Notes under the pieces: generated by a model
Databases searched by the model: none
The model's input: only the letters and a program-made list of their open reading frames with translations
Told to the model about the DNA's origin: nothing
Position numbers and translations under genes: made by a program
NCBI GenBank assembly: GCA_002342035.1
Contig: DDPE01000063.1
Span: forward strand, 73,636-137,635
Reading direction: 5' to 3'
DNA length: 64,000 nt
From: Asticcacaulis sp. UBA2476
GTDB lineage: Bacteria > Pseudomonadota > Alphaproteobacteria > Caulobacterales > Caulobacteraceae
Shown here: positions 1 to 8,063 of the stretch, piece by piece
How positions within the stretch are numbered: the stretch's first letter is position 1
How the letters are laid out: every line of letters begins with the position of its first letter

Positions 1-71
1 CCATGGATGCTTTCGCTAAATTTGCACTGAAGCAAACCTCAGATGTTCAGAGCTGGCTAAAAAGCACCTAA
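1..71 (+). CDS. C-terminal end of an upstream gene (partial)
   Basis: A frame open from the left edge of the window ends at TAA 69-71 and gives about 23 residues ending in DVQSWLKST. The start lies outside the window. No family can be named from so short a tail. It runs in the same direction as the polysaccharide genes that follow and ends 84 bp before the next gene, so it may be the previous gene of that locus. It could also be a chance open frame. Confidence 0.35.
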   Translation, partial: MDAFAKFALKQTSDVQSWLKST

Positions 72-155
72 GATACAAATAAGCCTTGCCATAGATAGGA
101 TATCTATTGTTTCAATAAGCTTATAAAAGATAATTTGTGGAAGGTAGTGCAACGC

Positions 156-749
156 ATGCGGCGCTGGGAAAATCCACTGATTGAAGCGGTCGGTTTAGGT
201 AAACTGATCAAAGAAGATTTCAACCAGCATCATCGGGACTGGACGCGCCCTGGGTTTCGGGCCTTGGCGGTTTACCGGTTTGGGACATGGGCGCGCAGCC
301 GAACCTCAAAGCCCGTGCGCATGGCCGCCTCACTGCTGCACCTGTTACTGTTCCGGCATGTTCGCAATCACTATGGCATTGAAATTTCTTACAAATGCAA
401 AATCGGTCGCCGTTTTGAAATCGGCCACCAGCACGGCATCGTCATTCATGAATATGCAATCATTGGCGACGATTGTGTCATCCGGCAGGGCGCCACGCTC
501 GGAATAGGCGGCATAACGCGGGCCACGCCAGTTGAGGAAACGGCGCCAGTCATCGGTGATAGGGTTGATATCGGAGCAGGCGTCATGATCATTGGCAAGG
601 TCACCATTGGAGATGATGTCAACATCGGCCCCAATGCGGTCATCTTGAGCGATGTGCCAGCCAACACCACTGTGCTGGCACCATTCCCCAAGATTTTGCC
701 GCGCCACACGGCCTCGCCGTCGGCTGACGCCACCGCTCAGGCTGAATAA
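156..749 (+). CDS. Serine O-acetyltransferase-like hexapeptide transferase
   Basis: The protein (197 aa) has an N-terminal helical part of about 80 residues and a left-handed beta-helix made of hexapeptide repeats (IGDDCVI, IGDRVDI, IGAGVMIIG, VTIGDDVNIGPNAVI). The segment GHQHGIVIHEYA matches the histidine-bearing active-site loop of serine acetyltransferases (CysE-type), which use acetyl-CoA. It is shorter than housekeeping CysE (about 270 aa) and heads a surface-polysaccharide cluster, so it may acetylate a sugar or amino-sugar precursor instead of serine. A frame is open from TTG 135, but GGAAGG at 139-144 sits well ahead of ATG 156, so I take 156. The next gene starts 3 bp after the stop, which implies one transcript. 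Confidence 0.75.
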   Translation: MRRWENPLIEAVGLGKLIKEDFNQHHRDWTRPGFRALAVYRFGTWARSRTSKPVRMAASLLHLLLFRHVRNHYGIEISYKCKIGRRFEIGHQHGIVIHEYAIIGDDCVIRQGATLGIGGITRATPVEETAPVIGDRVDIGAGVMIIGKVTIGDDVNIGPNAVILSDVPANTTVLAPFPKILPRHTASPSADATAQAE

Positions 750-752
750 CTG

Positions 753-1856
753 ATGCATCATGTCGACACAGTTGTCATTGGCGCGGGCGTGATCGGGCTG
801 GCGGTGGCGCGTGCGCTGGCCCTGAACGGCCATGAGACGATCATTCTGGAAGCCGAAGACAGTTTCGGCACTCAGACCTCTTCCCGCAACAGCGAAGTTA
901 TCCATGCGGGGATCTATTACCCGCCTGGATCGCTCAAGGCCCAGCTATGCCGTGACGGCCGCACGCAGCTTTATGACTATGCCCAGAGCCGTAACATTGA
1001 GTTTAACGCCTGCGGTAAACTGCTGGTGGCCACAACCGAGGCAGAACTGCCAAAACTCGAAGCCATTGCCGAAAACGCCCGCTTAAGCGGCGTGCATGAC
1101 CTGATCCGGCTATCCGCGGATGAAGCCCATGCGCTGGAACCCGAAGTGACGTGCGTAGGCGGTTACCTGTCGCCTTCCACCGGCATTATCGATGTGCATG
1201 GGTTTATGCTGGCCCTGCTGGGGGATTTTGAAAATGCCGGCGGCACGCTGGTGTGCGGCACCCCGGTCGTCAACTGGTCGATTGAGGCCAATGGCTTTGT
1301 GCTTGAGACCGGCGGGGCCGATCCGATGACGCTTAGGGCGCGCCGGGTGATCAATGCCGCCGGACACGGCGCACCGCGCCTGCTGCAGAGTCTAAGTACC
1401 TATGTCCCGCCCTGTCCTCAGTATTTCGCCAAGGGCAATTACTTTTCGCTGTCGGGCCGCGCACCCTTTAAGCGGCTGGTCTATCCGATGCCAGAGGCCG
1501 CCGGTCTTGGGGTACATGCGACGATTGACTTAAGCGGACGCGTTCGATTCGGGCCGGACGTTGAATGGGTAGCCCATGATCAGGATCTGAAGGTTGATCC
1601 CGCCCGTGCGGAGGTATTTGCCGCTGCCATCAGGCGTTACTGGCCGGGCCTGCCTGACGGCGCGCTGGTACCTGATTACGCTGGGATCAGGCCTAAGATA
1701 CACGCGCCCGATCAACCCATGCCGGATTTCCGCATCGAAGGGCCACAAAGTCACGGCATAAACGGGCTTATTAACCTTCTGGGCATCGAAAGCCCCGGTA
1801 TGACGTCGGCGCTGGCTTTGGCCGACCATGTGGCGGGTATGCGTTTTGAGACCTGA
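753..1856 (+). CDS. FAD-dependent oxidoreductase, L-2-hydroxyglutarate oxidase (LhgO)-like
   Basis: The 367-aa protein begins with a Rossmann dinucleotide fold, GAGVIGLAVA near residue 10, followed by an acidic LEAE strand end that would bind FAD ribose. The stretch SSRNSEVIHAGIYYPPGSLK is characteristic of the LhgO/L-2-hydroxyglutarate dehydrogenase branch of the DAO superfamily. Family members oxidise L-2-hydroxyglutarate to 2-oxoglutarate. The C-terminus holds the second FAD-contact region (GLINLLGIESPGMTSALALA). It starts 3 bp after the acetyltransferase stop. A hydroxyglutarate oxidase is unexpected in a polysaccharide cluster, so another hydroxy-acid or sugar-acid substrate is possible. 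The family is clear; the substrate is not. Confidence 0.8.
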   Translation: MHHVDTVVIGAGVIGLAVARALALNGHETIILEAEDSFGTQTSSRNSEVIHAGIYYPPGSLKAQLCRDGRTQLYDYAQSRNIEFNACGKLLVATTEAELPKLEAIAENARLSGVHDLIRLSADEAHALEPEVTCVGGYLSPSTGIIDVHGFMLALLGDFENAGGTLVCGTPVVNWSIEANGFVLETGGADPMTLRARRVINAAGHGAPRLLQSLSTYVPPCPQYFAKGNYFSLSGRAPFKRLVYPMPEAAGLGVHATIDLSGRVRFGPDVEWVAHDQDLKVDPARAEVFAAAIRRYWPGLPDGALVPDYAGIRPKIHAPDQPMPDFRIEGPQSHGINGLINLLGIESPGMTSALALADHVAGMRFET

Positions 1857-2046
1857 AGGCTTTAGTTTGGAAAATACGCAGATACCAATTCTTAAGGCTG
1901 ATATTTAAGTTTTTCTGAAGCATTTGGCCTCATGTCAGGTATGAGTATTGCATTGCATATAAATCAGAAGTTTCGTGTCACATCGGTGTTACGAAACGAT
2001 CCATTTTAAGATAGATTTCCAATCGGGCGCAAAGGGGCGGCTGCCA

Positions 2047-3090
2047 ATGAAAATTTTAATCGCCGGAAACATGGGCTATGTCGGTCCCGCGGTTGTACGC
2101 CACCTGCGCGCAACTCATCCGGATGCCGTCTTACATGGCTTTGACAACGCCTATTTCGCCCATTGCCTGACCGGCAGCGTGACCTTGCCGGAGCGGGCGC
2201 TGGATGAGCAGTTTTACGGCGATGTCCGTACCCTGTCGGCGGAACGCCTGAGCGGCTATGACGCCGTGGTGGAACTGGCCGCCATCTCGAACGACCCGAT
2301 GGGCAATCAGTTCGAAGCCGTGACCTTTGACATCAATCAGGGCTGCGTGGTCTCTATCGCCAAGGCCGCCGCTGCGGCTGGTGTCAAAAACTTTGTCTTC
2401 GCCTCAAGCTGTAGTGTCTACGGCATTGCCGCCGGTGGCCCGCGCTCTGAGACCGACCCGCTCAACCCGATCACCGCCTATGCCAAGTCCAAGATCGGGG
2501 CTGAGACTGAGTTGTCAGAGCTTGAGACTGATATGGTCATCACCTCGCTGCGGTTTGCCACGGCGTGCGGCATGTCGGATCGCCTGCGGCTTGATCTGGT
2601 GCTGAATGACTTTGTGGCGTGTGCTTTGTCGCAAGGGGAAATCACCGTCCTGTCCGATGGCTCACCCTGGCGCCCGCTGATCGATGTGGCTGACATGGCC
2701 CGCGCTATTGACTGGGCCGCGACCCGTTCAGCCGATAACGGCGGGCAGTATCTGGCCATCAATGCCGGTTCCAACGACCGCAATTATCAGGTGCGCGATC
2801 TGGCTAAGGCGGTGTCCGAAGCCGTACCGGGCACAAAGGTCTCGATCAATCTGGATGCCCCGGCCGACAGCCGCTCCTATCAGGTTTGTTTTGACCTTTA
2901 TAAATCCCTGGCGCCTAACCATCAGCCGCAGGTTAACCTGAAACAATCGATCGAAAACCTGATCGAGGGTCTGACGCGCATGAACTTCAAGGACGCGCAG
3001 TTCCGCAATTCTGAGCTTATGCGCCTGAAAGTCCTTCAGGGACATATCTCGCAAAACCGCCTGAACATGGCGCTGGAGTGGCAATCCTGA
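2047..3090 (+). CDS. NAD-dependent epimerase/dehydratase (extended SDR)
   Basis: This 347-aa extended short-chain dehydrogenase probably acts on a nucleotide sugar. The N-terminus MKILIAGNMGYVGPAVV is the NAD-binding glycine motif (GxxGxxG variant), SSCSVYG is the catalytic Ser strand and YAKSK carries the Tyr/Lys pair. The frame is open from a GTG at 1975, but ATG 2047 follows a purine-rich stretch and gives a normal SDR N-terminus, so I chose it. The 190-bp gap upstream probably holds a separate promoter. It is followed 113 bp later by the cytidylyltransferase gene, so a CDP-sugar substrate is plausible but unproven. Confidence 0.8.
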   Translation: MKILIAGNMGYVGPAVVRHLRATHPDAVLHGFDNAYFAHCLTGSVTLPERALDEQFYGDVRTLSAERLSGYDAVVELAAISNDPMGNQFEAVTFDINQGCVVSIAKAAAAAGVKNFVFASSCSVYGIAAGGPRSETDPLNPITAYAKSKIGAETELSELETDMVITSLRFATACGMSDRLRLDLVLNDFVACALSQGEITVLSDGSPWRPLIDVADMARAIDWAATRSADNGGQYLAINAGSNDRNYQVRDLAKAVSEAVPGTKVSINLDAPADSRSYQVCFDLYKSLAPNHQPQVNLKQSIENLIEGLTRMNFKDAQFRNSELMRLKVLQGHISQNRLNMALEWQS

Positions 3091-3203
3091 AATACGCTCT
3101 CCATAATTGGGCCAACAATTCATAAGTATAAGCGTTCCCAACCTTAGCCGCACCCCATAAGCCTTAACGATCCGGGGATGCACAAAACCGCAAAGGGAAT
3201 AAA

Positions 3204-3986
3204 GTGGTAAAAGTGGCATTACTGGCCGGGGGCTTTGGCACCCGTCTGAGCGAAGAAACCAGCATCCGGCCAAAGCCTATGGTCGAAATCGGCGGCCGGC
3301 CGATCATGTGGCACATCATGAAGCTCTATGCCCATTACGGGCTGAACGATTTTGTGGTTCTGGGCGGCTACAAGGTCGAATTTATTCGCGACTATTTCCT
3401 GCGTTATCAATCGATGGTCAGCGATTTCACCATTGATCTAGGCACCGGCAAGGTCGACTGGCTGGAGGCCCGCACTGAAAACTGGCGCGTGACTGTGCTC
3501 GATACCGGCCCCGACACCATGACCGCGGGCCGCATCAAGCGCGCGCAGGCCCATCTGGGCAATGAAACCTTCTGCCTGACTTACGGCGACGGCGTGGCCG
3601 ATGTAAATATTGCCGAACTGCTTGAGTTCCATAAAACCCAAGGACGCTGGTGTACCGTCACTGCCGTCACCCAACCGGGCCGGTTCGGGGCGCTGTCCCT
3701 GTCAGATGACCGCACACAGGTGCGCGGTTTCCGCGAAAAAGGCACGCATGATGGCGGCCTGATTAATGGCGGCTTTTTTGTGTGCGAGCCTGAAATTTTC
3801 AGCGTCATCGATGGCGATCATCAGATGTGGGAAGAAGCCCCGATTGACCGAATCGTTGAGGCCGGGCAACTGTCCAGCTATCATCACCACGGCTACTGGC
3901 AGAGCATGGATTCCCTGCGCGACAAGATGACCCTCGAAAACATCTGGTCGTCGGGCAAGGCCCCGTGGAAGGTGTGGAAAGACTAA
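3204..3986 (+). CDS. rfbF: Glucose-1-phosphate cytidylyltransferase
   Basis: The 260-aa protein matches RfbF along its length. LLAGGFGTRLSEET is the nucleotide-binding loop, RPKPMVEIGGRPIMWHIM follows it, and the internal YGDGVADV and C-terminal HHHGYWQSMDSLRDK segments are typical. The enzyme makes CDP-glucose from CTP and glucose-1-phosphate, the entry to CDP-linked deoxy and branched sugars of surface polysaccharides. The start is GTG 3204 behind AAAGGG. The expected partner CDP-glucose 4,6-dehydratase (RfbG) is not adjacent. The epimerase before it or the oxidoreductase after it may take the next step. The next gene begins 2 bp after the stop. Confidence 0.92.
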   Translation: MVKVALLAGGFGTRLSEETSIRPKPMVEIGGRPIMWHIMKLYAHYGLNDFVVLGGYKVEFIRDYFLRYQSMVSDFTIDLGTGKVDWLEARTENWRVTVLDTGPDTMTAGRIKRAQAHLGNETFCLTYGDGVADVNIAELLEFHKTQGRWCTVTAVTQPGRFGALSLSDDRTQVRGFREKGTHDGGLINGGFFVCEPEIFSVIDGDHQMWEEAPIDRIVEAGQLSSYHHHGYWQSMDSLRDKMTLENIWSSGKAPWKVWKD

Positions 3987-3988
3987 GT

Positions 3989-5338
3989 ATGATCATCGTC
4001 GATACCGCCCTTAAAAAACGCCACGCCGACAACAATCCCATCCGCGTCGCCATAGTCGGTGCCGGTTTTCAGGGCCGCGGCATAGCGCTGAAAATCATTT
4101 CCGCTACCCCCGGCATGGTTCTGGCCGGTGTCGCTAACCGTAATATCGACCCGGCCCTTGCCGCCTATCGTGAGGCCGGGGTCGAGCCCGCCACCGCCGA
4201 CACAAAATCAGAAATAGAAGCCCTTATCCGTGAGGGCAAACCCGTCGCCACCACTGACGCCATTGCGCTTGCGACCGCGGACGGGATTGATGCCGTGGTC
4301 GAAGTGACCGGCTCGCTCGAATACGCCGCTCACGTCGTGGTCGCAGCCCTTGAGGCCGGTAAGCATGTCGTTCAGATGAACGCCGAACTGGATGGCACGG
4401 TGGGGCCGATCCTGAAGGCCAAGGCCGATGCCAAGGGCGTCGTCTATTCGTTCTCGGACGGAGATCAACCGGGCGTGCAGATGAATCTGGTGCGCTTTGT
4501 CGAAGGTCTGGGCGTCAAGCCCGTCCTGTGCGGCAATATCAAGGGCCTGCACGATCCCTATCGCAACCCGACGACCCAAAAGGCCTTTGCCGAAAAGTGG
4601 GGCCAGAAACCGGCCATGGTCGCCTCCTTTGCCGACGGCACCAAGATTTCGTTTGAGCAGGCCATTGTCGCTAATGCCACCGGCATGACGGTGGCCAGAC
4701 GCGGCATGGTCGGCCCTGATTTTTCCGGCGGCAATCCCGGCGCGCCGCTGGTGCCGCTCGAAGATACCGTCAGCGCCTTTGCCGAACACCTTGACCGCGT
4801 ATTGGCCGAAGGCGGCGAAGGCATAGTTGATTATGTCGTCGGCGCCCGCCCCGGCCCCGGCGTGTTCGTGCTGGGCACGATCGACAATGCCCGTCAGCAG
4901 CACTATCTCAATCTCTATAAGCTCGGCACCGGCCCCTATTATTGCTTCTACACCCCCTACCACCTCTGCCATTTTGAGGTACCGACGTCCGTGGCGCGGG
5001 CAGTTCTGTTTGATGACCCTGTGCTGACCCCAAAGGCCGGGCCGGTTGTGGGGGTTATCGCTCTGGCCAAAAAAGACCTTGAAGCGGGTGAAACGGTCGA
5101 AGAACTGGGTGGCTATGAGGTTTACGGCGTTGCCGAAAATATCGATGTCATTCGCCGCGAAAACCCGATCCCCATTGGTCTGGCGTTAGGGGCCAAGCTG
5201 CGCCGGTCTGTCCCAAAAGATCAGGCCCTGACCTTTGATGACCTCGACCTGCCGTCGGGCCGTCTGATCGATCAGCTTTATGCCGAGCAGGAAGCCCTGT
5301 TTGCGCCTCAAATGGCCATAGCCGGAGCCGCCCAATGA
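3989..5338 (+). CDS. NAD(P)-dependent oxidoreductase with SAF-like C-terminal domain
   Basis: The product is 449 aa. The N-terminal Rossmann domain shows VAIVGAGFQGRGIALKI near residue 20. The middle part resembles the homoserine-dehydrogenase-like oxidoreductases found in sugar-nucleotide clusters, and the C-terminal 100 residues look like an SAF domain. Start ATG 3989 lies 2 bp after the rfbF stop. An upstream in-frame ATG at 3965 would overlap rfbF and lacks a better ribosome site. The stop overlaps the next start by 4 bp (ATGA), so the two are translationally coupled. It probably reduces or oxidises a nucleotide-sugar intermediate. The substrate cannot be read from sequence. Confidence 0.72.
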   Translation: MIIVDTALKKRHADNNPIRVAIVGAGFQGRGIALKIISATPGMVLAGVANRNIDPALAAYREAGVEPATADTKSEIEALIREGKPVATTDAIALATADGIDAVVEVTGSLEYAAHVVVAALEAGKHVVQMNAELDGTVGPILKAKADAKGVVYSFSDGDQPGVQMNLVRFVEGLGVKPVLCGNIKGLHDPYRNPTTQKAFAEKWGQKPAMVASFADGTKISFEQAIVANATGMTVARRGMVGPDFSGGNPGAPLVPLEDTVSAFAEHLDRVLAEGGEGIVDYVVGARPGPGVFVLGTIDNARQQHYLNLYKLGTGPYYCFYTPYHLCHFEVPTSVARAVLFDDPVLTPKAGPVVGVIALAKKDLEAGETVEELGGYEVYGVAENIDVIRRENPIPIGLALGAKLRRSVPKDQALTFDDLDLPSGRLIDQLYAEQEALFAPQMAIAGAAQ

Positions 5339-5886
5339 TATTTCATGAGACCACGCTCAAAGACGCCTGGCTGATTGAGTTGCAAAAACGCGGTGATGAG
5401 CGCGGCTTTTTTGCCCGCACCTATTGTGAAACCGAGTTTGCAGCGCATGGCCTTGTGACCCGCTATGTTCAGCAGAACACGTCGTTTTCCAAGGACAAGG
5501 GCACCTTGCGCGGGATGCACTTTCAGCGCGCAGACGCCGCTGAGGCCAAGCTGGTACGCTGCCTGCGCGGCGCTATTATGGACATCATCGTCGATCTTCG
5601 TGGCAGTTCGCCGACCTACATGAAGCACGAAGCCTTTGAACTGACCGACGAAAACCGCCATCAGCTCTATGTGCCGCCGGGCTTTGCCCATGCGTTTCAG
5701 ACCCTGACCGATGATGTCGAGGTCAGCTATCTGGTGTCATCGCCCTATACGCCATCGGCCGAAGGCGGCTTGCGCTATGACGATCCGGCATTGGGTATCG
5801 ACTGGCCGGTGCCAGTCAGCGTGATTTCGGATAAGGATCGCGTCTGGCCGCTTCTGTCGGCCGATGCCGAACCGATTTTTGCGTAA
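5335..5886 (+). CDS. rfbC: dTDP-4-dehydrorhamnose 3,5-epimerase family protein
   Basis: The 183-aa cupin-fold protein matches RfbC/RmlC: RGFFARTYCETEF at the N-terminus, QQNTSFSKDKGTLRGMHFQ carrying the catalytic His, DIIVDLRGSSPTY in the middle and YVPPGFAHAFQTL near the C-terminus. The family epimerises C3 and C5 of 4-keto-6-deoxy nucleotide sugars. No rmlA, rmlB or rmlD is present in the window, and the partner here is a CDP-sugar enzyme, so it may act on a CDP-4-keto sugar. It overlaps the preceding gene by 4 bp. Confidence 0.88.
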   Translation: MIFHETTLKDAWLIELQKRGDERGFFARTYCETEFAAHGLVTRYVQQNTSFSKDKGTLRGMHFQRADAAEAKLVRCLRGAIMDIIVDLRGSSPTYMKHEAFELTDENRHQLYVPPGFAHAFQTLTDDVEVSYLVSSPYTPSAEGGLRYDDPALGIDWPVPVSVISDKDRVWPLLSADAEPIFA

Positions 5887-5906
5887 ACGCCGAGGAACTA
5901 AAAGCG

Positions 5907-6875
5907 ATGGGCGGCAACTTCCGGTTAATCAGTGATACAGCGGCGAACCCTGTGGGCACCGGGCAGCCCTTGATCACGATCGCTGTGACCACAAACAACC
6001 GCTCCCAAAAGGCTGCGGAATTGATCACCGCCCTGCGCCCGCAACTGGATCCTGAGCGCAATGAACTGCTGATCATCGACAGCGGTTCAAACGCCCAACA
6101 CGCCCAGACATTGATTGAAACGGCGCAAATACCAGGATCGAACAGCGCGCGCGTGCGGCTGGTCAGGCTGGATGTCTCAGGCTCATCGCGCGCCCGCAAT
6201 CTGGCGCTGGCCTGCGCGAGCGGAAAATGGGTGGCGTTCATTCATGACGACGCCCTGATCTCCGATGACTGGGTGCAGGCCTTATTCCACGCCGTAAACA
6301 ACGTGCCGGAAAACTGCGCCGTCATCGGCGGGCCGGTCGTGCCGGAATTCGATGGCGACACATCTCACCTGACCGATGCCTGGCGCATCCTGATCTACCC
6401 CTACCCCGCCCGCGAAGGCGACTGCACCCAAAACCCGATGATCACCGGTGCCAACCTGATGGTGCGCCGTGATGCCGCTATTGCGGTCGGCGGCCATGAC
6501 ATGACTTTGGGGCGGCACGGCGACCTTTTGATGAGTGGCGATGAGCGCATCATGGTCAACCGCATGATCGCCAATGGCTGGCGGCTGTGGGTGTTTGCCG
6601 AAATGGCCATCCGCAGGATCATCCCTTCCGACCGCTTGACCCTGAAATGGGCCAAGCAGCGCATGTTCTGGGAAGGCGTCACTGAGCGCCGCGAAGCGCA
6701 CCTGATGGGTACCAGCCCCGGCCTTGGCCAGAACCTGTGGTTCAGCCTGAAACTGGCCGGGCACCTGTTCATGTGCCTGATGCCGATAGAGGCGACCAAA
6801 CACCACCTCAGTCTGGCGTGGCATGAGGGCTATATCCACGAATGGCTGTTCCCGGCGAAAATCCCCCCGGCCTGA
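5907..6875 (+). CDS. Family 2 glycosyltransferase
   Basis: The 322-aa protein is a GT-A fold transferase. ITIAVTTNNRSQKAAELI opens the fold, LLIIDSGSNA and SGSSRARNLALACASGKWVAFIHDDAL supply the metal-binding acidic motif (HDD), and GANLMVRRDAAIAVGG is the acceptor-loop signature. A hydrophobic stretch near the C-terminus (NLWFSLKLAGHLFMCLM) may anchor it to the membrane. Family members add one sugar from a nucleotide donor to a growing glycan. The start follows GAGGAACT at a good distance and lies 20 bp after rfbC. It is the last gene of the left-hand polysaccharide cluster before the recombinase. Confidence 0.85.
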   Translation: MGGNFRLISDTAANPVGTGQPLITIAVTTNNRSQKAAELITALRPQLDPERNELLIIDSGSNAQHAQTLIETAQIPGSNSARVRLVRLDVSGSSRARNLALACASGKWVAFIHDDALISDDWVQALFHAVNNVPENCAVIGGPVVPEFDGDTSHLTDAWRILIYPYPAREGDCTQNPMITGANLMVRRDAAIAVGGHDMTLGRHGDLLMSGDERIMVNRMIANGWRLWVFAEMAIRRIIPSDRLTLKWAKQRMFWEGVTERREAHLMGTSPGLGQNLWFSLKLAGHLFMCLMPIEATKHHLSLAWHEGYIHEWLFPAKIPPA

Positions 6876-7081
6876 GAAGTGTACAAGATCGATATCGCTA
6901 CAAGTCAAAATGACTGATACATATGCAAGGTGTTTATTCTTAAACTGACAATTACAACCGTCACACATAAGTAAATTTGTGGCATCTATTTATTCCACAT
7001 AAAACTTCAAACCACTGCCCCTCTGGAGCATGCTTCATTCAGACAGAACATGTGCCCTACAGGTGAAGCATCTGCCTCTAC
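6876..7081. other. Intergenic stretch before the first two-box element
   Basis: This AT-rich gap separates the polysaccharide cluster from the recombinase leader. I see no gene, hairpin with T-run or tRNA-like structure in it. It may contain the left edge of the putative island. Confidence 0.5.
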
Positions 7082-7137
7082 GCGCCCTAAGCGGACATTG
7101 TGCCTACCCGCGTGTGAGCGTTCCATAAGCGGACATT
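7082..7137 (+). repeat. Two-box dispersed repeat, copy 1 (recombinase leader)
   Basis: GCGCCCTAAGCGGACATT begins at 7082 and a second box ATAAGCGGACATTT ends near 7138. The GCGGACATT cores (7091 and 7129) are 38 bp apart and in direct orientation. The following sequence to 7186 is identical to the leader of the second recombinase (105 bp, 58731-58835). Confidence 0.85.
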
Positions 7138-7243
7138 TCCAAACCGCACGCTTATTCTTAGCCGTCGCCGTTGGTTCCAATCCGTGATACACTAGCGGTG
7201 TGCATAAGCGAGTTGAGGTGGGAGGGCCGGCGGAGAATCCGTC

Positions 7244-7867
7244 ATGTCCGAATATCCCGTATCCACTCAAGCACAGCCATGGAACAAGGGCTTACTGATT
7301 GGGCAGAAAAAGCCACTCCAGCCTAAGCACGTGTGGTCAATTCGCGTAAGGCTCGAATTGAGCCAGTCACCGAGAGGCCTCGCCCTATTCAATCTAGCAA
7401 TTGACAGTAAACTAAGGGCCTGTGACCTTGTGCGCCTGCGCGTAAATGATCTCTGCCAGGCTGGGAAAGTCCGTGACCGGGCGACCATCATTCAACAGAA
7501 GACCGGTAAGCCTGTAAAATTCGAAATCACTGAACACACCCGGTTGTCGGTTGAAAGACTAATCGCGCAATTACCTGCTGGCGGCTCGGGGCACCTCTTC
7601 CCAGGCCGGTCAAAACACCGGCCTCATATTTCCACAAGACAGTATTCTCGGATCGTGCACACCTGGGTCGAGAGCATCGGGCTGGAGACGACGATGTACG
7701 GAACGCACACCATGCGCCGAACGAAGGCATCTCAACTGTATCGCAAGACAGGAAACTTACGAGCAGTGCAACTCCTCCTCGGACATACAAAGCTCGAAAG
7801 TACGGTCAGATATCTGGGCATCGAAGTTGATGACGCTCTGGAAATGGCCGAACAGATTGACTTGTGA
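7244..7867 (+). CDS. Tyrosine recombinase (phage-integrase family), copy 1
   Basis: The 207-aa protein is essentially a lone catalytic domain of a tyrosine recombinase. It contains the first Arg (SKLRACDLVRLRV), the beta-hairpin Lys (QQKTGKPVKF), the HxxR box (HTMRRTKAS), the second His (LLGHTKLEST) and the nucleophile Tyr (VRYLG), so the active site is complete. An N-terminal core-binding domain is almost absent, as in the short FimB/FimE-type recombinases. It is about 94% identical to the copy at 58893-59516, with differences mostly at residues 4-12. The leader carries the two-box repeat and the stop is followed by a hairpin. No attachment site or excisionase gene was recognised. Confidence 0.88.
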   Translation: MSEYPVSTQAQPWNKGLLIGQKKPLQPKHVWSIRVRLELSQSPRGLALFNLAIDSKLRACDLVRLRVNDLCQAGKVRDRATIIQQKTGKPVKFEITEHTRLSVERLIAQLPAGGSGHLFPGRSKHRPHISTRQYSRIVHTWVESIGLETTMYGTHTMRRTKASQLYRKTGNLRAVQLLLGHTKLESTVRYLGIEVDDALEMAEQIDL

Positions 7868-7877
7868 ATGCAATCAA

Positions 7878-7910
7878 GGATGCCCGGCAGCCCACTGCGA
7901 TCGGGCATCC
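7878..7910 (+). terminator. Hairpin after recombinase copy 1
   Basis: GGATGCCCG (7878-7886) and CGGGCATCC (7902-7910) form a perfect 9-bp stem 10 bp after the recombinase stop. There is no T-run. A diverged hairpin occupies the same place after copy 2, so it belongs to the repeated unit. It could be a terminator or a structured recombination end. Confidence 0.6.
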
Positions 7911-8063
7911 AGGCTCAATCTCCAAGTTAAAGCATCTGATTGGGGTTATTTAAGCATGACTGCAAAGTCATAGATTTATTGGCCTGATGTGACGGCCCTA
8001 TCATGTAAACCATCCCGGCCACATGTGGTGCGACCGGGATTATAATTTGGACTATAGATGAAT

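Noticed and set aside
4208..4972. 254-codon minus-strand frame inside the SAF-domain oxidoreductase gene
   Set aside because: It is an antisense shadow with repetitive Gly/Ala/Asp composition and no motif.
6885..6905. Partial match to the LacI-type palindrome (GATCGATATCGCT)
   Set aside because: It lacks the symmetric arms and lies after the glycosyltransferase gene, not before a regulated gene.
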